Assembly: GCF_030413175.1 (NCBI RefSeq)
Contig: NZ_CP129212.1
Location: forward strand, 3,844,001 to 3,908,000
Length of the DNA: 64,000 bases
Source: Bradyrhizobium roseum
GTDB lineage: Bacteria; Pseudomonadota; Alphaproteobacteria; Rhizobiales; Xanthobacteraceae
Reading direction: 5' to 3'
Notes under the pieces: generated by a model
What the model was told of the DNA's origin: nothing
Database searches by the model: none
Seen by the model: only the letters and a program-made list of their open reading frames with translations
Shown: positions 51,508 to 60,495 of the stretch, in pieces
How the letters are laid out: each line of letters begins with the position of its first letter
Position numbering within the stretch: the first letter of the stretch is position 1
Program-made: the position numbers and the translations under genes

Positions 51508-52491
51508 TTGGGAAAACTTGTCGGTGTTCAGTATCTGCGTGGCTTCGCCGCGATTGCGGTTTTGCTCTATCACGTCGGCGATCAGTACAAATTCCCGTTT
51601 GAGATCGGCGCGGCGGGCGTCGACATTTTTTTCGTCATCAGCGGTTTTATCATCTGGAGCACGACATCCGGTTCGCAAGTCTCGATGCCGGACTATTTCT
51701 GGAAGCGCCTGACGCGCGTGTTGCCGCTCTACTGGATCGTCCTGGCTGTCACGTTTGCATCGGTGAACGCCAAGCCGGCGTTCTTCCACAATCACGACGC
51801 ATCGATCGAGAATTTTTTTCGCTCGCTCGCGCTTCTGCCGCGACTGAAGGATGGCGCCTTTCACCCGGTGGTCGTGCAGGGATGGACGCTGAGTTACGAG
51901 ATGTTTTTCTACTGCCTGCTGGGCGTGCTGATGGCAGTTGGTCTGCGGTGGCGCTTGATCGGGACCTGCGCCACGCTTCTCGTCTTTGTCGGCATTGGTC
52001 AGCTATTGGATCTTGGCTATATCGGTGCTTTTGCCGCCCCGATCGTGCTGGAATTCGTGGCGGGGGTTCTGATCGCCCACGTCGCCAGCCGACTGGAATT
52101 TTCACGTAGCGCCATCGTCGTGGCGTTGCTGTTGGCCATCGCCGGCTTTGCGGCTTCCCAGACGCTGATCGCCGATTGGCCCCGCGTTCTAAAGTGGGGC
52201 GTTCCCGCAGCGTTACTCGTCATGGCTGCCGTTGGTCTCGAGCCCTGGTTCCGAAAACATCCGATTCGCGTGCTGGTCTATTTCGGCGATGCCTCGTATT
52301 CGATCTATCTCTGGCATGTCTGGGTCGGCGTCGTGATGACGGGCGCGCTCTTGAGACTGCCGATCCCGGCACAGTTCCATCCGGCGATGCAGGCGGTGAT
52401 GATGCTCCTGGCAAGCTGTCTTCTGTATCGCGTTATCGAACGGCCGCTTCTGGCCCTCTTTCGACGGCCTCCTGCAACGGTCAGGGCCTGA
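51508..52491 (+). CDS. Acyltransferase 3-family membrane protein
   Basis: 327 residues, about ten hydrophobic helices, Acyl_transf_3 family (OafA/NodX type). The signature Y-L-R-G-F-A-A-I-A-V-L-L-Y-H with the catalytic His is at residues 9-22, and V-F-F-V-I-S-G-F-like VDIFFVISGFI follows. Such proteins O-acetylate or otherwise acylate exopolysaccharides, lipid A or Nod factors. It starts with TTG at 51508 with GGGAGCGGG upstream. The stretch is less GC-rich than most of the window, and a tRNA-Glu lies 200 bases upstream, a common island border, but no integrase or repeat was seen. Confidence 0.87.
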   Translation: MGKLVGVQYLRGFAAIAVLLYHVGDQYKFPFEIGAAGVDIFFVISGFIIWSTTSGSQVSMPDYFWKRLTRVLPLYWIVLAVTFASVNAKPAFFHNHDASIENFFRSLALLPRLKDGAFHPVVVQGWTLSYEMFFYCLLGVLMAVGLRWRLIGTCATLLVFVGIGQLLDLGYIGAFAAPIVLEFVAGVLIAHVASRLEFSRSAIVVALLLAIAGFAASQTLIADWPRVLKWGVPAALLVMAAVGLEPWFRKHPIRVLVYFGDASYSIYLWHVWVGVVMTGALLRLPIPAQFHPAMQAVMMLLASCLLYRVIERPLLALFRRPPATVRA

Positions 52492-52683
52492 TTTTATCAG
52501 CGTCCCCATCGGATGCGACATGTCGAACGCTCAACTATAAATCGATTAAATAAACTCCTGATAAGGTACTCGAGTAAACCCAATTCGCTGTGCAGCCTTT
52601 AAATGAATGATAGGGTTCGGGATAATTTGGCAATATAAGCCGGAAAATTTTACTGCATTCCGATTCCACCCTGGGAGTACGTC

Positions 52684-53349
52684 ATGTTTAAAGCGCGGAG
52701 CATACTTGCAGCTGTTTTGATCTCGTCGGCCGCATCGTCATTTTCCTCGTCAGCGAGAGCCGATTTCATCCTCGATCTGAACCCGGTCGGCCAGAGCGTG
52801 AACTTCGACAACGATTCGTTTGCTGCGAATACGGTTTTTCATGGCACCTCGGGATCTGAGATCATCGACTTCAAGGCCAATGTACCCGTAGTCACCGCAA
52901 GCGGCGCAGCCTCCATCAATGCTGACTCCAGCGGAAGGCCGCCGGTGACCACGCCGATCAATACCTTGTGGATCACGCCGCAGGACGAGACCGCCTTCAA
53001 CCTGTTCTCGTTCCGTGGTGCGGTCTTCGGCAACGACGATCAACAGATCAAGGTAACGATCACCGACCAGTTCGATTCGGTGTTTGATTTCCTGATCACC
53101 GATAATGGCGACTTCACCCGTATCGGCTTCCAGGCCAAGCCCGGGACCGGTGAGTTGATCAAGACCATCCGGATCGACGGGCTGGGTGCCGGCTTCGATT
53201 ATTTCAAGCAGCTCGGCTTCGGCTACCAGCCGGATGTCACGGCGGCCGTCCCGGAGCCGTCGACCTGGGCGATGATGATCCTCGGCTTTGCCGGTGTGGG
53301 CTTCCTCGCCTATCGCCGGAAGAAGCAGGGCGGCGTGCGGCTAGCCTGA
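52684..53349 (+). CDS. PEP-CTERM (PEPxxWA) exported protein
   Basis: 221 residues. N-terminal signal (about residues 1-26, cleaved after ARA), a beta-rich mature domain, and a classic PEPxxWA-CTERM sorting tail: [20 protein letters not shown] then AYRRKK. This tail is recognised by an exosortase (XrtA-type), which links the protein to extracellular matrix or polysaccharide. No exosortase gene is in the window. A GC terminator with T residues follows the stop. Confidence 0.9.
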   Translation: MFKARSILAAVLISSAASSFSSSARADFILDLNPVGQSVNFDNDSFAANTVFHGTSGSEIIDFKANVPVVTASGAASINADSSGRPPVTTPINTLWITPQDETAFNLFSFRGAVFGNDDQQIKVTITDQFDSVFDFLITDNGDFTRIGFQAKPGTGELIKTIRIDGLGAGFDYFKQLGFGYQPDVTAAVPEPSTWAMMILGFAGVGFLAYRRKKQGGVRLA

Positions 53350-53377
53350 GGCATGCTGGTCGCAGCGTCTGCGATCG

Positions 53378-53401
53378 AGGCCGCCGGAAACGGCGGCCTT
53401 T
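53378..53401 (+). terminator. Rho-independent terminator
   Basis: AGGCCGCCG/CGGCGGCCT (nine pairs) with a GAAA tetraloop, followed by two more T residues. Ends the PEP-CTERM transcript. Confidence 0.75.
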
Positions 53402-53521
53402 GCCATATCAGAGCATACGATGCGCCCGCGAAGGGATCGCACGGCGGCAACCAACCGGCTAACGTGAAGCACCCGCTCGCCGCGGGGCCAGAGCGCTCTT
53501 CACACTTTTTGCGAAGATGAA

Positions 53522-53635
53522 ATGCGCGGCTACACGCCAAAGGAGAAGTCGAGGATAACCGCTGGCGCCGTGACGGCGCTTGTCGTCGTGGCGTGGCTCT
53601 TCGTCATCGCGCTGGCCATGCTGTCCGCGGCCTAA
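53522..53635 (+). CDS. Very small membrane protein
   Basis: 37 residues, MRGYTPKEKSRITAGAVTAL then VVVAWLFVIALAMLSAA: one C-terminal transmembrane helix after a basic stretch. Weak ribosome-binding site. Plausible microprotein only. Confidence 0.35.
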   Translation: MRGYTPKEKSRITAGAVTALVVVAWLFVIALAMLSAA

Positions 53636-53658
53636 TCGACACCGCCGGCGCCGCTTCG

Positions 53659-53940
53659 GGAACTTTGTTCTGTCTTCCGGGACACACCAGGAACTTTGTT
53701 CTCCTCCGGAGAACAACGGATGAATGCGCTCGCCCGCGGCCAAAATGATCTTTCAACCACCCGGTTACTTGCGAAGGATCGGCGCGCCAAAGTTGCTCTG
53801 CGACCCCTTACAAAATCTGACACCAGATTACGTTCGGCCCGCAGCAGCGACAGCGCAAGCTGGTCCGTTTCGAGATCGAGCGCGTTTCTGCTCTGCCGGC
53901 CGGCATCTGGCAACGTCGGCGGAACTTTGTTCTACTCCGG
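53659..53940. repeat. Three copies of GGAACTTTGTTCT
   Basis: The 13-mer GGAACTTTGTTCT occurs at 53659, 53690 and 53921, each followed within about 5 bases by TCCGG or TTCCGG. Copies two and three are closest (TCCTCCGGAGAAC and TACTCCGGAAAAC). They flank a 220-base stretch upstream of the amidohydrolase gene, whose reading frame is open but not family-like. Confidence 0.75.
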
Positions 53941-53968
53941 AAAACCACTGCAAGCAGAGTTCCCATTC

Positions 53969-55201
53969 ATGTCTCGTCAACCATCGCGCGCCGACGGCGC
54001 CCGCGTCCTCGCCGACCTCAACGCGTTGCGCGCCATCGGCGCCTACAAGACCGGCGTTCACAAGCCGACTTTTTCGGAACCGCATCTGCAGTCCCTGCAA
54101 TGGCTGGTGCAACGGTTGCCCGACGGCGGCCTTGCCGGCGAGATCGACGGCATCGGCAACATCCTCGGCACCAGCACCAGGCCCGGCCCGAAACTGCTGG
54201 CGGGGTCGCATCTGGAAAGCCAGAACCATGCGGGATGGCTCGATGGACCGCTCGGCGTGGTGTATGCGCTGGAAGCCGCCCGAATCATCAACCGCGATCC
54301 GGATATCGACGGCGCGGTCGAAGTGGCGTCATGGTGCGACGAGGAAGGGCATTTCGGCCACTTCCTAGGCAGCCGCTCCTATGTCGGCGGCGTCACCGAC
54401 GCCGAAATCGACACAGCGCGCGACCGCAGCAATGACCGGAGCATGCGCGAGGCGCTGCGCGACGCCGGCCTCGCCGGCCGTGCCCGCGCGTTGTGCGAAC
54501 GCGGCCGGCATATCGGCTATCTCGAGGCCCATATCGAACAGGGCGAAACGCTGGAGAGCAGCGGTCTCAAGATCGGCGTCGTCACATCCATCGTCGGGAT
54601 CTGGCAGTACCGCATCACGTTCACCGGCGAACAGAACCACGCCGGCACCACGCGGATGGCGATCCGCAAGGACGCCGGCCTGGCCCTGGCGCGGTTTTGC
54701 GTCGCCATCGACGAACGCTTCCCGGCGTCCTGCGGCCCGCGCACGGTATGGACCACCGGCCGCATCACGCTCGATCCCGGCGCGCCGAGCATCATCCCGG
54801 GCGGAGCGGAAATGCTGTTCCAGATCCGCGACGACGATCCGGCCGTGATCGCGCGGCTGGAGGATCTTTTGCACGCCATGGCGGCGGAGGTCGACCGGCA
54901 GGGCCGCTGCAGCGTTGCCGTCGAGCGCCTTCGCACCGGCGCGCCGGCGCTGATGGATAATGCGTTCCAGCAGGCCATCGAACAGGCCAGCGCCGCCCTC
55001 GCCGGCGGCAAGTCGCAGCGGATGCCGAGTGGCGCCGGTCACGACGCCCAGATTCTCGCGACCGTCATGCCGGCAGGCATGCTGTTCGTGCCCTCGATCG
55101 GCGGCATCTCGCACCACTGGACCGAGAACACCGCCGACGCCGACATCGTCACCGGCGCCGAGGTCTTTGTCGAAACCTGTCGAAGGTTGCTGATGCGGTA
55201 G
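53969..55201 (+). CDS. Zn-dependent M20-family amidohydrolase (hydantoinase/carbamoylase type)
   Basis: 410 residues of the M20 hydantoinase/carbamoylase family (N-carbamoyl-amino-acid hydrolase, allantoate amidohydrolase, beta-ureidopropionase). Metal-binding residues are visible in order: H in G-S-H-L-E-S, D in L-D-G-P-L-G, the E-E pair in DEEGHFGHFLGS, H in EAHIEQGE, and a C-terminal ISHHWTEN. Substrate class: N-carbamoyl or ureido compounds. The ATG at 53969 begins the family region; the frame is open from 53696 but that part spans the GGAACTTTGTTC repeats. An MFS gene follows by 97 bases. Confidence 0.88.
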   Translation: MSRQPSRADGARVLADLNALRAIGAYKTGVHKPTFSEPHLQSLQWLVQRLPDGGLAGEIDGIGNILGTSTRPGPKLLAGSHLESQNHAGWLDGPLGVVYALEAARIINRDPDIDGAVEVASWCDEEGHFGHFLGSRSYVGGVTDAEIDTARDRSNDRSMREALRDAGLAGRARALCERGRHIGYLEAHIEQGETLESSGLKIGVVTSIVGIWQYRITFTGEQNHAGTTRMAIRKDAGLALARFCVAIDERFPASCGPRTVWTTGRITLDPGAPSIIPGGAEMLFQIRDDDPAVIARLEDLLHAMAAEVDRQGRCSVAVERLRTGAPALMDNAFQQAIEQASAALAGGKSQRMPSGAGHDAQILATVMPAGMLFVPSIGGISHHWTENTADADIVTGAEVFVETCRRLLMR

Positions 55202-55298
55202 CGAAATCCCGCGCCTGCGGCGCGGGCGCCGGCTACATTGAACGGGCAAGGCCGCCGGCGCCCCTGGCGCCACGAGGCGTGGCACAACGCGGGACGAC

Positions 55299-56507
55299 AT
55301 GGCCGTGGGCACCAAACCGACCCCTTCGATCGCAAAGGTTCCCGCCGGCGTATGGGTCCTCGGCTTCGTCTCGATGCTGATGGATATCTCCTCGGAGATG
55401 ATCCACGCCCTGCTGCCGATCTACCTGGTCACCGTGCTTGGCGCGTCGATGGCGACCGTCGGTCTCATCGAGGGCATCGCCGAAGCAACCGCCTCCATCA
55501 CACGGATATTTTCCGGCGCGCTCTCGGACCGGCTCGGCAACCGCAAATGGCTCGCGGCCGCCGGCTACGGTCTGGCGGCGTTCACGAGGCCGGTGTTTCC
55601 GCTGGCGCCGACGATCGGCTGGCTGGTGGCGGCGCGTTTTGTCGACCGCATCGGCAAGGGCATTCGCGGCGCCCCTCGCGACGCGCTGGTGGCGGACCTC
55701 GCGCCGCCCGGTCTGCGCGGCGCAAGCTTTGGATTGCGCCAGTCGCTGGATACGATCGGCGCCTCCACCGGCCCCCTGCTCGCCATCGCCCTGATGTGGT
55801 GGACGTCGGACAACTTCACCGCCGTGTTCTGGTTCGCCGCCCTGCCGGCCTTCATGGCGCTGGCGCTGATCGTTTTCGCCGTGCGCGAACCGGCGCGGCC
55901 GCAGGCGCAGCGCATGGTGCAGAACCCGGTCAGTCTGGCCGAGATCCGCAATCTCGGGTCGGCCTTCTGGTGGGTAGTGGCGGTGGCGTGCGCATTTTCG
56001 CTGGCGCGCTTCAGCGAGGCATTTCTGGTTCTGCGCGCCCAGAACGTCGGGCTGCCGATCATGCTCACGCCCGTCGTGCTGGTCGTGATGAACGTCGTCT
56101 ATGCCCTCGCGGCCTATCCGGCCGGCGTCATTTCGGACCGCATCGGCCGCAAGGCCGTGCTGGCCGCCGGCATGGGGCTGCTGATCGCCGCCTGTCTCGC
56201 GCTGGCATGGCTGCCGTCGATCGGCGGCGTCGCGCTCGGCGTCGTGCTCTGGGGCCTGCATATGGGGCTGACACAGGGTCTGCTGGCCGCGCTCGTGGCG
56301 GACACCGCGCCGGCCGAACTGCGCGGCACGGCCTACGGCTTCTTCAACCTCGTGGCCGGCCTGGCGATGCTTGCCGCCAGCATCATCGCAGGCGTCCTGT
56401 GGGATATCGCGGGACCGCAGGGAACATTCCTGGCCGGCGCCGGCTTTGCGCTGGTAGCCCTCGCGGGCCTGCTGGCGGTGCATGGCAGGATCAGCAAGCC
56501 CCCCTAG
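55299..56507 (+). CDS. MFS transporter
   Basis: 402 residues, twelve hydrophobic helices, major facilitator superfamily: the loop 2-3 motif G-A-L-S-D-R-L-G-N-R-K near residue 75 and DRIGRKAVLAAG in the C-terminal half. GIRGAPRDALVADLAPPGLRG is typical of a group of MFS exporters of unknown substrate. Downstream of the amidohydrolase gene on the same strand, so it might export or import the same compound; substrate not determinable. Confidence 0.9.
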   Translation: MAVGTKPTPSIAKVPAGVWVLGFVSMLMDISSEMIHALLPIYLVTVLGASMATVGLIEGIAEATASITRIFSGALSDRLGNRKWLAAAGYGLAAFTRPVFPLAPTIGWLVAARFVDRIGKGIRGAPRDALVADLAPPGLRGASFGLRQSLDTIGASTGPLLAIALMWWTSDNFTAVFWFAALPAFMALALIVFAVREPARPQAQRMVQNPVSLAEIRNLGSAFWWVVAVACAFSLARFSEAFLVLRAQNVGLPIMLTPVVLVVMNVVYALAAYPAGVISDRIGRKAVLAAGMGLLIAACLALAWLPSIGGVALGVVLWGLHMGLTQGLLAALVADTAPAELRGTAYGFFNLVAGLAMLAASIIAGVLWDIAGPQGTFLAGAGFALVALAGLLAVHGRISKPP

Positions 56508-56616
56508 AAAGCCAGGATTCCCTGCTCAGCTTGGCGACAAGGAGTCGCGTCGGACTTTTCTTGCAAACGGCTGAATTTACGGCCATTTGAACGTTCGACG
56601 ATGTAAAGTTTTCCGT

Positions 56617-57654
56617 ATGTTGTTGCTACAGGCCCTCCCCACCTCGATCGGCGTCGCCGCAATCGCGCCGGCGCTGCTGGTGCTCTGGCTCGTCGTCTCC
56701 GCCAACGAGCGCCCCGGCCCACCGACGCGAGTATGGCTCGCGTTCCTGCTCGGCGCGGCCAGCATCTCCCTGCTCGGCATTGCCCGCGCCCCGTTCGCCG
56801 CGATCCTCGCGGTGCCCGGGAATCCATGGCTGACGCAAGGCCTGCGCTCGGTGTTCGGCGTCGCCGCCCCCGAGGAAATCGTCAAGATTCTCGTGATCGT
56901 GCTGGTGTCGATGCGGCGGCGCAATCTGGCCGACCCGATGGATACCGTGGTCTACGGCGCGGCCGCCGGCCTCGGCTTCGCGGCTTACGAAAACCTCGCT
57001 TACCTGGTGCAGCATTCCGACATGTGGCGTTCGCTGGCCGCGTTGCGCAGCGTGCTGACGGTGCCGTTCCACGGCGCGCTCGGCATCATTGCGGGCGCCT
57101 ATATCGTGATCGCGCGCGCCGGAACCGCGCTCGGCGCCAACCGCCACAACCGCGACTGGGCGAAGATCTCCAGTTGGTGCCTGGCGCTGTTCGCGCCGAT
57201 CGCGCTGCACGCGGCCTTCGATTTCCCGCTGCTGACCTTGCAGAAACATCCCGATCTCGGCCCGAACACACGCATGCTGCTCGCGGCGGCGAGCCTGCTG
57301 ATCGGGTTCAGCTCGATCGGATTTGCCATCCGCCTGGTGCGGCGCGTCGGCCGTCACCACGCGCCGCGCACCGAACTGGCGCGCGAGCGGCTGAGCCTGC
57401 TGCGGGGAATGTGGGCCCTGCTGCTGGTCGGCAGCGGCGCCGGCTTCGCCGGAGCCGCCTTCGTGCTGACGTCGCTGCACCACTGGTTCGTCAATCCCGA
57501 GCGCAACGCGTCGCTGCTGCTGATTCCCCTTGGCCTGACCTCGATCCTGATCGGCCTCGGCCTGCTGCTGGCGACCTCGGCGGTCTACGTGTTCGGCCGC
57601 AACCGTATCAGGACGTCCTCGGACGGATTTTCGTCGGCGTCCGGGGCGGGGTGA
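56617..57654 (+). CDS. PrsW-family intramembrane protease
   Basis: 345 residues, eight or nine hydrophobic helices. The catalytic motif E-E-x-x-K is present in A-P-E-E-I-V-K near residue 87, followed by FAAYENLAYL and PFHGALGIIAGAYI, with the conserved His and Glu of PrsW proteases (family of CAAX-like glutamic endopeptidases). Substrates in PrsW relatives include anti-sigma factors. Start taken at the ATG at 56617, where the hydrophobic region begins; the frame is open from TTG at 56587. No anti-sigma gene is adjacent. Confidence 0.82.
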   Translation: MLLLQALPTSIGVAAIAPALLVLWLVVSANERPGPPTRVWLAFLLGAASISLLGIARAPFAAILAVPGNPWLTQGLRSVFGVAAPEEIVKILVIVLVSMRRRNLADPMDTVVYGAAAGLGFAAYENLAYLVQHSDMWRSLAALRSVLTVPFHGALGIIAGAYIVIARAGTALGANRHNRDWAKISSWCLALFAPIALHAAFDFPLLTLQKHPDLGPNTRMLLAAASLLIGFSSIGFAIRLVRRVGRHHAPRTELARERLSLLRGMWALLLVGSGAGFAGAAFVLTSLHHWFVNPERNASLLLIPLGLTSILIGLGLLLATSAVYVFGRNRIRTSSDGFSSASGAG

Positions 57655-57869
57655 GCGCCGACGTGTCGTCGTTGGTGTCGCTCAACTTCGCCAGCGAACA
57701 AATCCTGCATGCCGGTGGCGCAGCCGAATATGCGCGGCGCGTCGGGAGGCGATCAGACTTGGCTTCTTCGCGTTCCGATCCTAGGCAATTCTAAGCGGAA
57801 ACCGGACGTTGGCGGAATGCTTGCTTAGGGGCGTCCAAGTGCCAACACTCGACTCCCGATTATGAGACG

Positions 57870-58256
57870 TCAATCCGCGATAGGTGCGTAGACAGTGTAG
57901 GCGAGCTCTAGCCCGCTCCCAACCATCAGTCCGAGTACTTTCAAGGAAATTGCGCCAGTTAATTGCCGAGCGTCACGCCGGCTGCCGATTTGAAGCCCAA
58001 TATCCGCTCTTCGGTATTCCAGACGATCCCAAGCACTCCGTGCATCGCAAGGCAGTGCTTGGATAAGTTCGGCAATTGCTTGCAGCGTCGATTCAGCAGA
58101 TGAGAACTGCTCAGCCAATTCTAGCGACGCATCTCCGCCCTCGTGCCGCATAACGACAACGGACGGTGTTACAGCGCTGATAACCTGTTCGATGTCGGCG
58201 GCACTTCCGTGCAAATCCAGGTCAACATTGAGGAAAGTCGATTCGATTTGGCTCAT
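57870..58256 (-). CDS. DUF4279-like protein (tentative)
   Basis: 128 residues from MSQIESTFLNVDLDL. Beta-rich start with alternating hydrophobics, then SLELAEQFSSAESTLQAIAE and a C-terminal ISLKVLGLMVGSGLELAYTVY, the pattern I associate with DUF4279. Some related proteins sit beside toxins as immunity proteins; no toxin is evident here. Codon use and GC are unlike the flanking aerobic-metabolism genes, indicating transfer. The frame begins upstream at 58304 without ribosome site. Confidence 0.5.
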   Translation of the reverse strand: MSQIESTFLNVDLDLHGSAADIEQVISAVTPSVVVMRHEGGDASLELAEQFSSAESTLQAIAELIQALPCDARSAWDRLEYRRADIGLQIGSRRDARQLTGAISLKVLGLMVGSGLELAYTVYAPIAD

Positions 58257-58465
58257 CTTGGATTTGTTCTCTCCAGGCACGCAACAACGACCGCAGTTAA
58301 ACAAAGCCTTGAGCTTTCGAGTTGCCGGTTCAGCGCCGTTTTTAGGACTTCACGTTTTCACACAGCAAAGGTCAAAGCCGACGTCCCGAATGACATCAAC
58401 TGAGGTCTGCCATTGGTCCACCGGCAGCCATACGCGGGCTGGACGACGGCGCCGCCGTTCGTCGG

Positions 58466-58909
58466 TCAGCCCCCGGGGCCGTCCCTCATGATGAAGCCCA
58501 TCAGGTCGCCCACGTTGAGTTCCAATTCACGGATGATGTCCTTGACGACGTCGCCGATCGAGATCACGCCCACGACCTTGCCCGCGTCCAGCACCGGCAG
58601 ATGGCGAAAACCACGTGCAGACATCATGGCCATGCAGCCGTCCAACCGATCGTCCGGCTTAACCGTCACCGGGTTGCCCGTCATCACCTGGCTCACCGGC
58701 GTCTGCTTCGCATCGAGCCCGGGCAGCAGCACTTTGATGGCGCAGTCGCCTTGGGTCACGATACCGACCAGCACGTCGTCATCGATGACCAGCACCGACC
58801 GGACGCGGTTGTCACGCATCTGGCGCAAGGCTTCGATGACCATGTCGCCGGAACGAACATGGACCAGGGCGCCACCCTTCTGGGCCAGAGCGCTTTTTAC
58901 TGTGCTCAT
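58466..58909 (-). CDS. CBS-domain pair protein
   Basis: 147 residues, two CBS domains: first about residues 15-70 (V-I-E-A-L-R-Q-M-R-D-N-R-V-R-S-V-L-V-I-D-D), second about 80-140 (V-M-T-G-N-P-V-T-V-K-P, then RGFRHLPVLDAGKVVGVISIGDVV). Such stand-alone pairs bind adenine nucleotides and sense energy state. AGAGGAAA lies just before the ATG at 58909; the frame is open to 59095 without signal. High GC, unlike its neighbours. Confidence 0.85.
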   Translation of the reverse strand: MSTVKSALAQKGGALVHVRSGDMVIEALRQMRDNRVRSVLVIDDDVLVGIVTQGDCAIKVLLPGLDAKQTPVSQVMTGNPVTVKPDDRLDGCMAMMSARGFRHLPVLDAGKVVGVISIGDVVKDIIRELELNVGDLMGFIMRDGPGG

Positions 58910-59104
58910 CGATTTCCTCTCCTCGCCCTGTCCAAGCCCCGCCTTGATGGTCCGCCTTGAAAGGATAGTCGAAAGATCTTGCCTCGTCAGCACCGTTCCG
59001 CCGGCGTGCCGCGCTTGAATCACGCGATTTAGACGCCGGAGATGCGTACCGTGGGGTGCGAGGGTGTCGGCGATAGGCGGGAAGCCGGCCTCCATGCCGC
59101 AAGG

Positions 59105-59956
59105 CTACGCCGGAGCGATCGCTGGCGTCTCCGCCGTGGAAAGCCACCAGCCGTCACCCGCAAACCAACAGCTTTCATCGGGCGATCGGTCGAGGCGAAG
59201 CGAACGCACCCTGTTCCAATTCTTCGAAAACGCCTCCTTCAAACGACGGCCTGCTTCCTCGTCCTGGAGACCCACACAGCCGATGAAGGCGGCGCGACTG
59301 ACAAACTTCGCTGGCCAGGAGGAGCCTTGGTCGGGCCGTGTGATCAGCAACATGCCGCCGAAGACATCCTGGGGAGCGAGCGGAAACAACAGGCGCCCTC
59401 CCGGACGCAATGCGTCGAGCCACGCGCGGCTCGGCTGCGCGGCGCCAGCACAAACGTAGATCACGTCCGCTTGCGGCAGGTTCGACGCGACGCCCGATTG
59501 CGTTCGCACCTCCGCCTGATGCACGTCTCTGAGATTCTCGCGAGCGCGTGCCGCCAATCCTTCGTCGATTTCATAGCCGTAGACCCGGCCGTCCGCGCCG
59601 ACGAGATGCGCGAGGATCGCGGTATAGTAGCCGCTGCCCACTCCAACCTGCACCACGGTCTCGGCCGGCTTGATGTTGCAGGCTCCGAGCCAAAGGGCAT
59701 GCACGCCGGGCATCCCGATATTGATTCCGCGCTCGCGATCCAGCGCGAGCAAGAGGTCTTGGTAGAGAAATGCGGGGTCGTCGTCAGGCGTCTGCACATA
59801 GGGGTGGCCGCCCACACCCACCGACCACGGCCCCGGTCCCGCGAAAGGCTCGCGTTTCACCGTGCGAAACGCCTCCTCGATACGTGGATCTTCGAGCCCG
59901 GCTGCGGTGCAAATGAGCTTGGCAAAGAATGAGCGATATTTTTCCGAGTCATCCAC
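59105..59956 (-). CDS. Protein-L-isoaspartate O-methyltransferase-like protein
   Basis: 283 residues of the PCMT/Pcm family. Rossmann motif I V-V-Q-V-G-V-G-S-G-Y-Y (usually V-L-E-I-G-T/P-G-S-G-Y), V-Y-G-Y-E-I-D-E motif II and L-R-P-G-G-R-L-L-F-P-L motif III. The N-terminal repair-enzyme signature is altered (V-Q-T-P-D-D-D-P-A-F), so true isoaspartyl repair activity is uncertain; it may methylate another substrate. A C-terminal extension of about 80 residues follows. No partner is obvious. Confidence 0.75.
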   Translation of the reverse strand: MDDSEKYRSFFAKLICTAAGLEDPRIEEAFRTVKREPFAGPGPWSVGVGGHPYVQTPDDDPAFLYQDLLLALDRERGINIGMPGVHALWLGACNIKPAETVVQVGVGSGYYTAILAHLVGADGRVYGYEIDEGLAARARENLRDVHQAEVRTQSGVASNLPQADVIYVCAGAAQPSRAWLDALRPGGRLLFPLAPQDVFGGMLLITRPDQGSSWPAKFVSRAAFIGCVGLQDEEAGRRLKEAFSKNWNRVRSLRLDRSPDESCWFAGDGWWLSTAETPAIAPA

Positions 59957-60118
59957 CGTGTGACCTCTTCGATCTGCGCTAAAAAACGCGGACTGGCTTT
60001 TATACGACGACAGGGCTTGCCACCGAGAACGTCTTGTAAACCCGGCGACCGTGTCCGCTGAGGCCCGTCAAGAACGGACATTTGCACTGGGGTCCGGAGC
60101 ACTTCTCACCGGCGGATA

Positions 60119-60463
60119 CTACGTGGCCGGTGATCGGTTCGCTTGATCCCAGACGGCATCAAACTCGGCCTTCGAGATTTCTTTCACAGAGACATTTTCC
60201 TGCGCGTTGATGTCCGCGAGCAGCGGGATCGAAGCTTCGGGCATCACGTCCCGCCAATTTTCGCTGGCGTAGCTGTATGCTTCGTATCGTCCGTCACGAT
60301 ATTTTCTGACGCATCGAATCGACCACCGGGATGCGTCCAACTCATCATAATATTCGCGCGGTTCATCCTCCGTCGCGTCGATCCAGACGCCATAAAAATA
60401 GCTTGCGGGCGGACCAAGCTGTGGTGGTCCAGGCAGCTCAGATTTAGCGGGGCTACGGGTCAC
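60119..60463 (-). CDS. DUF6881-type protein
   Basis: 114 residues. The domain (from SYFYGVWIDATEDEPREYYD, then RWSIRCVRKYRDGRYEAYSY, then ISKAEFDAVWDQA at the end) has the layout of the DUF6881 family, often found near toxin-immunity or phage-related genes. N-terminal Pro-rich stretch precedes it. Lower GC than the window average. Function unknown. Confidence 0.6.
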   Translation of the reverse strand: MTRSPAKSELPGPPQLGPPASYFYGVWIDATEDEPREYYDELDASRWSIRCVRKYRDGRYEAYSYASENWRDVMPEASIPLLADINAQENVSVKEISKAEFDAVWDQANRSPAT

Positions 60464-60495
60464 GTCCGATATCCTGCGATCAACGTGTCCACCTA

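Noticed and set aside
53696..53968. Longer amidohydrolase start upstream (53696)
   Set aside because: The extra part spans the GGAACTTTGTTCT repeats and has no family resemblance; the conserved enzyme begins at 53969.
55233..56483. Long antisense frame over the MFS gene
   Set aside because: Composition (His/Arg/Gln rich) is typical of antisense to GC-rich membrane protein genes.
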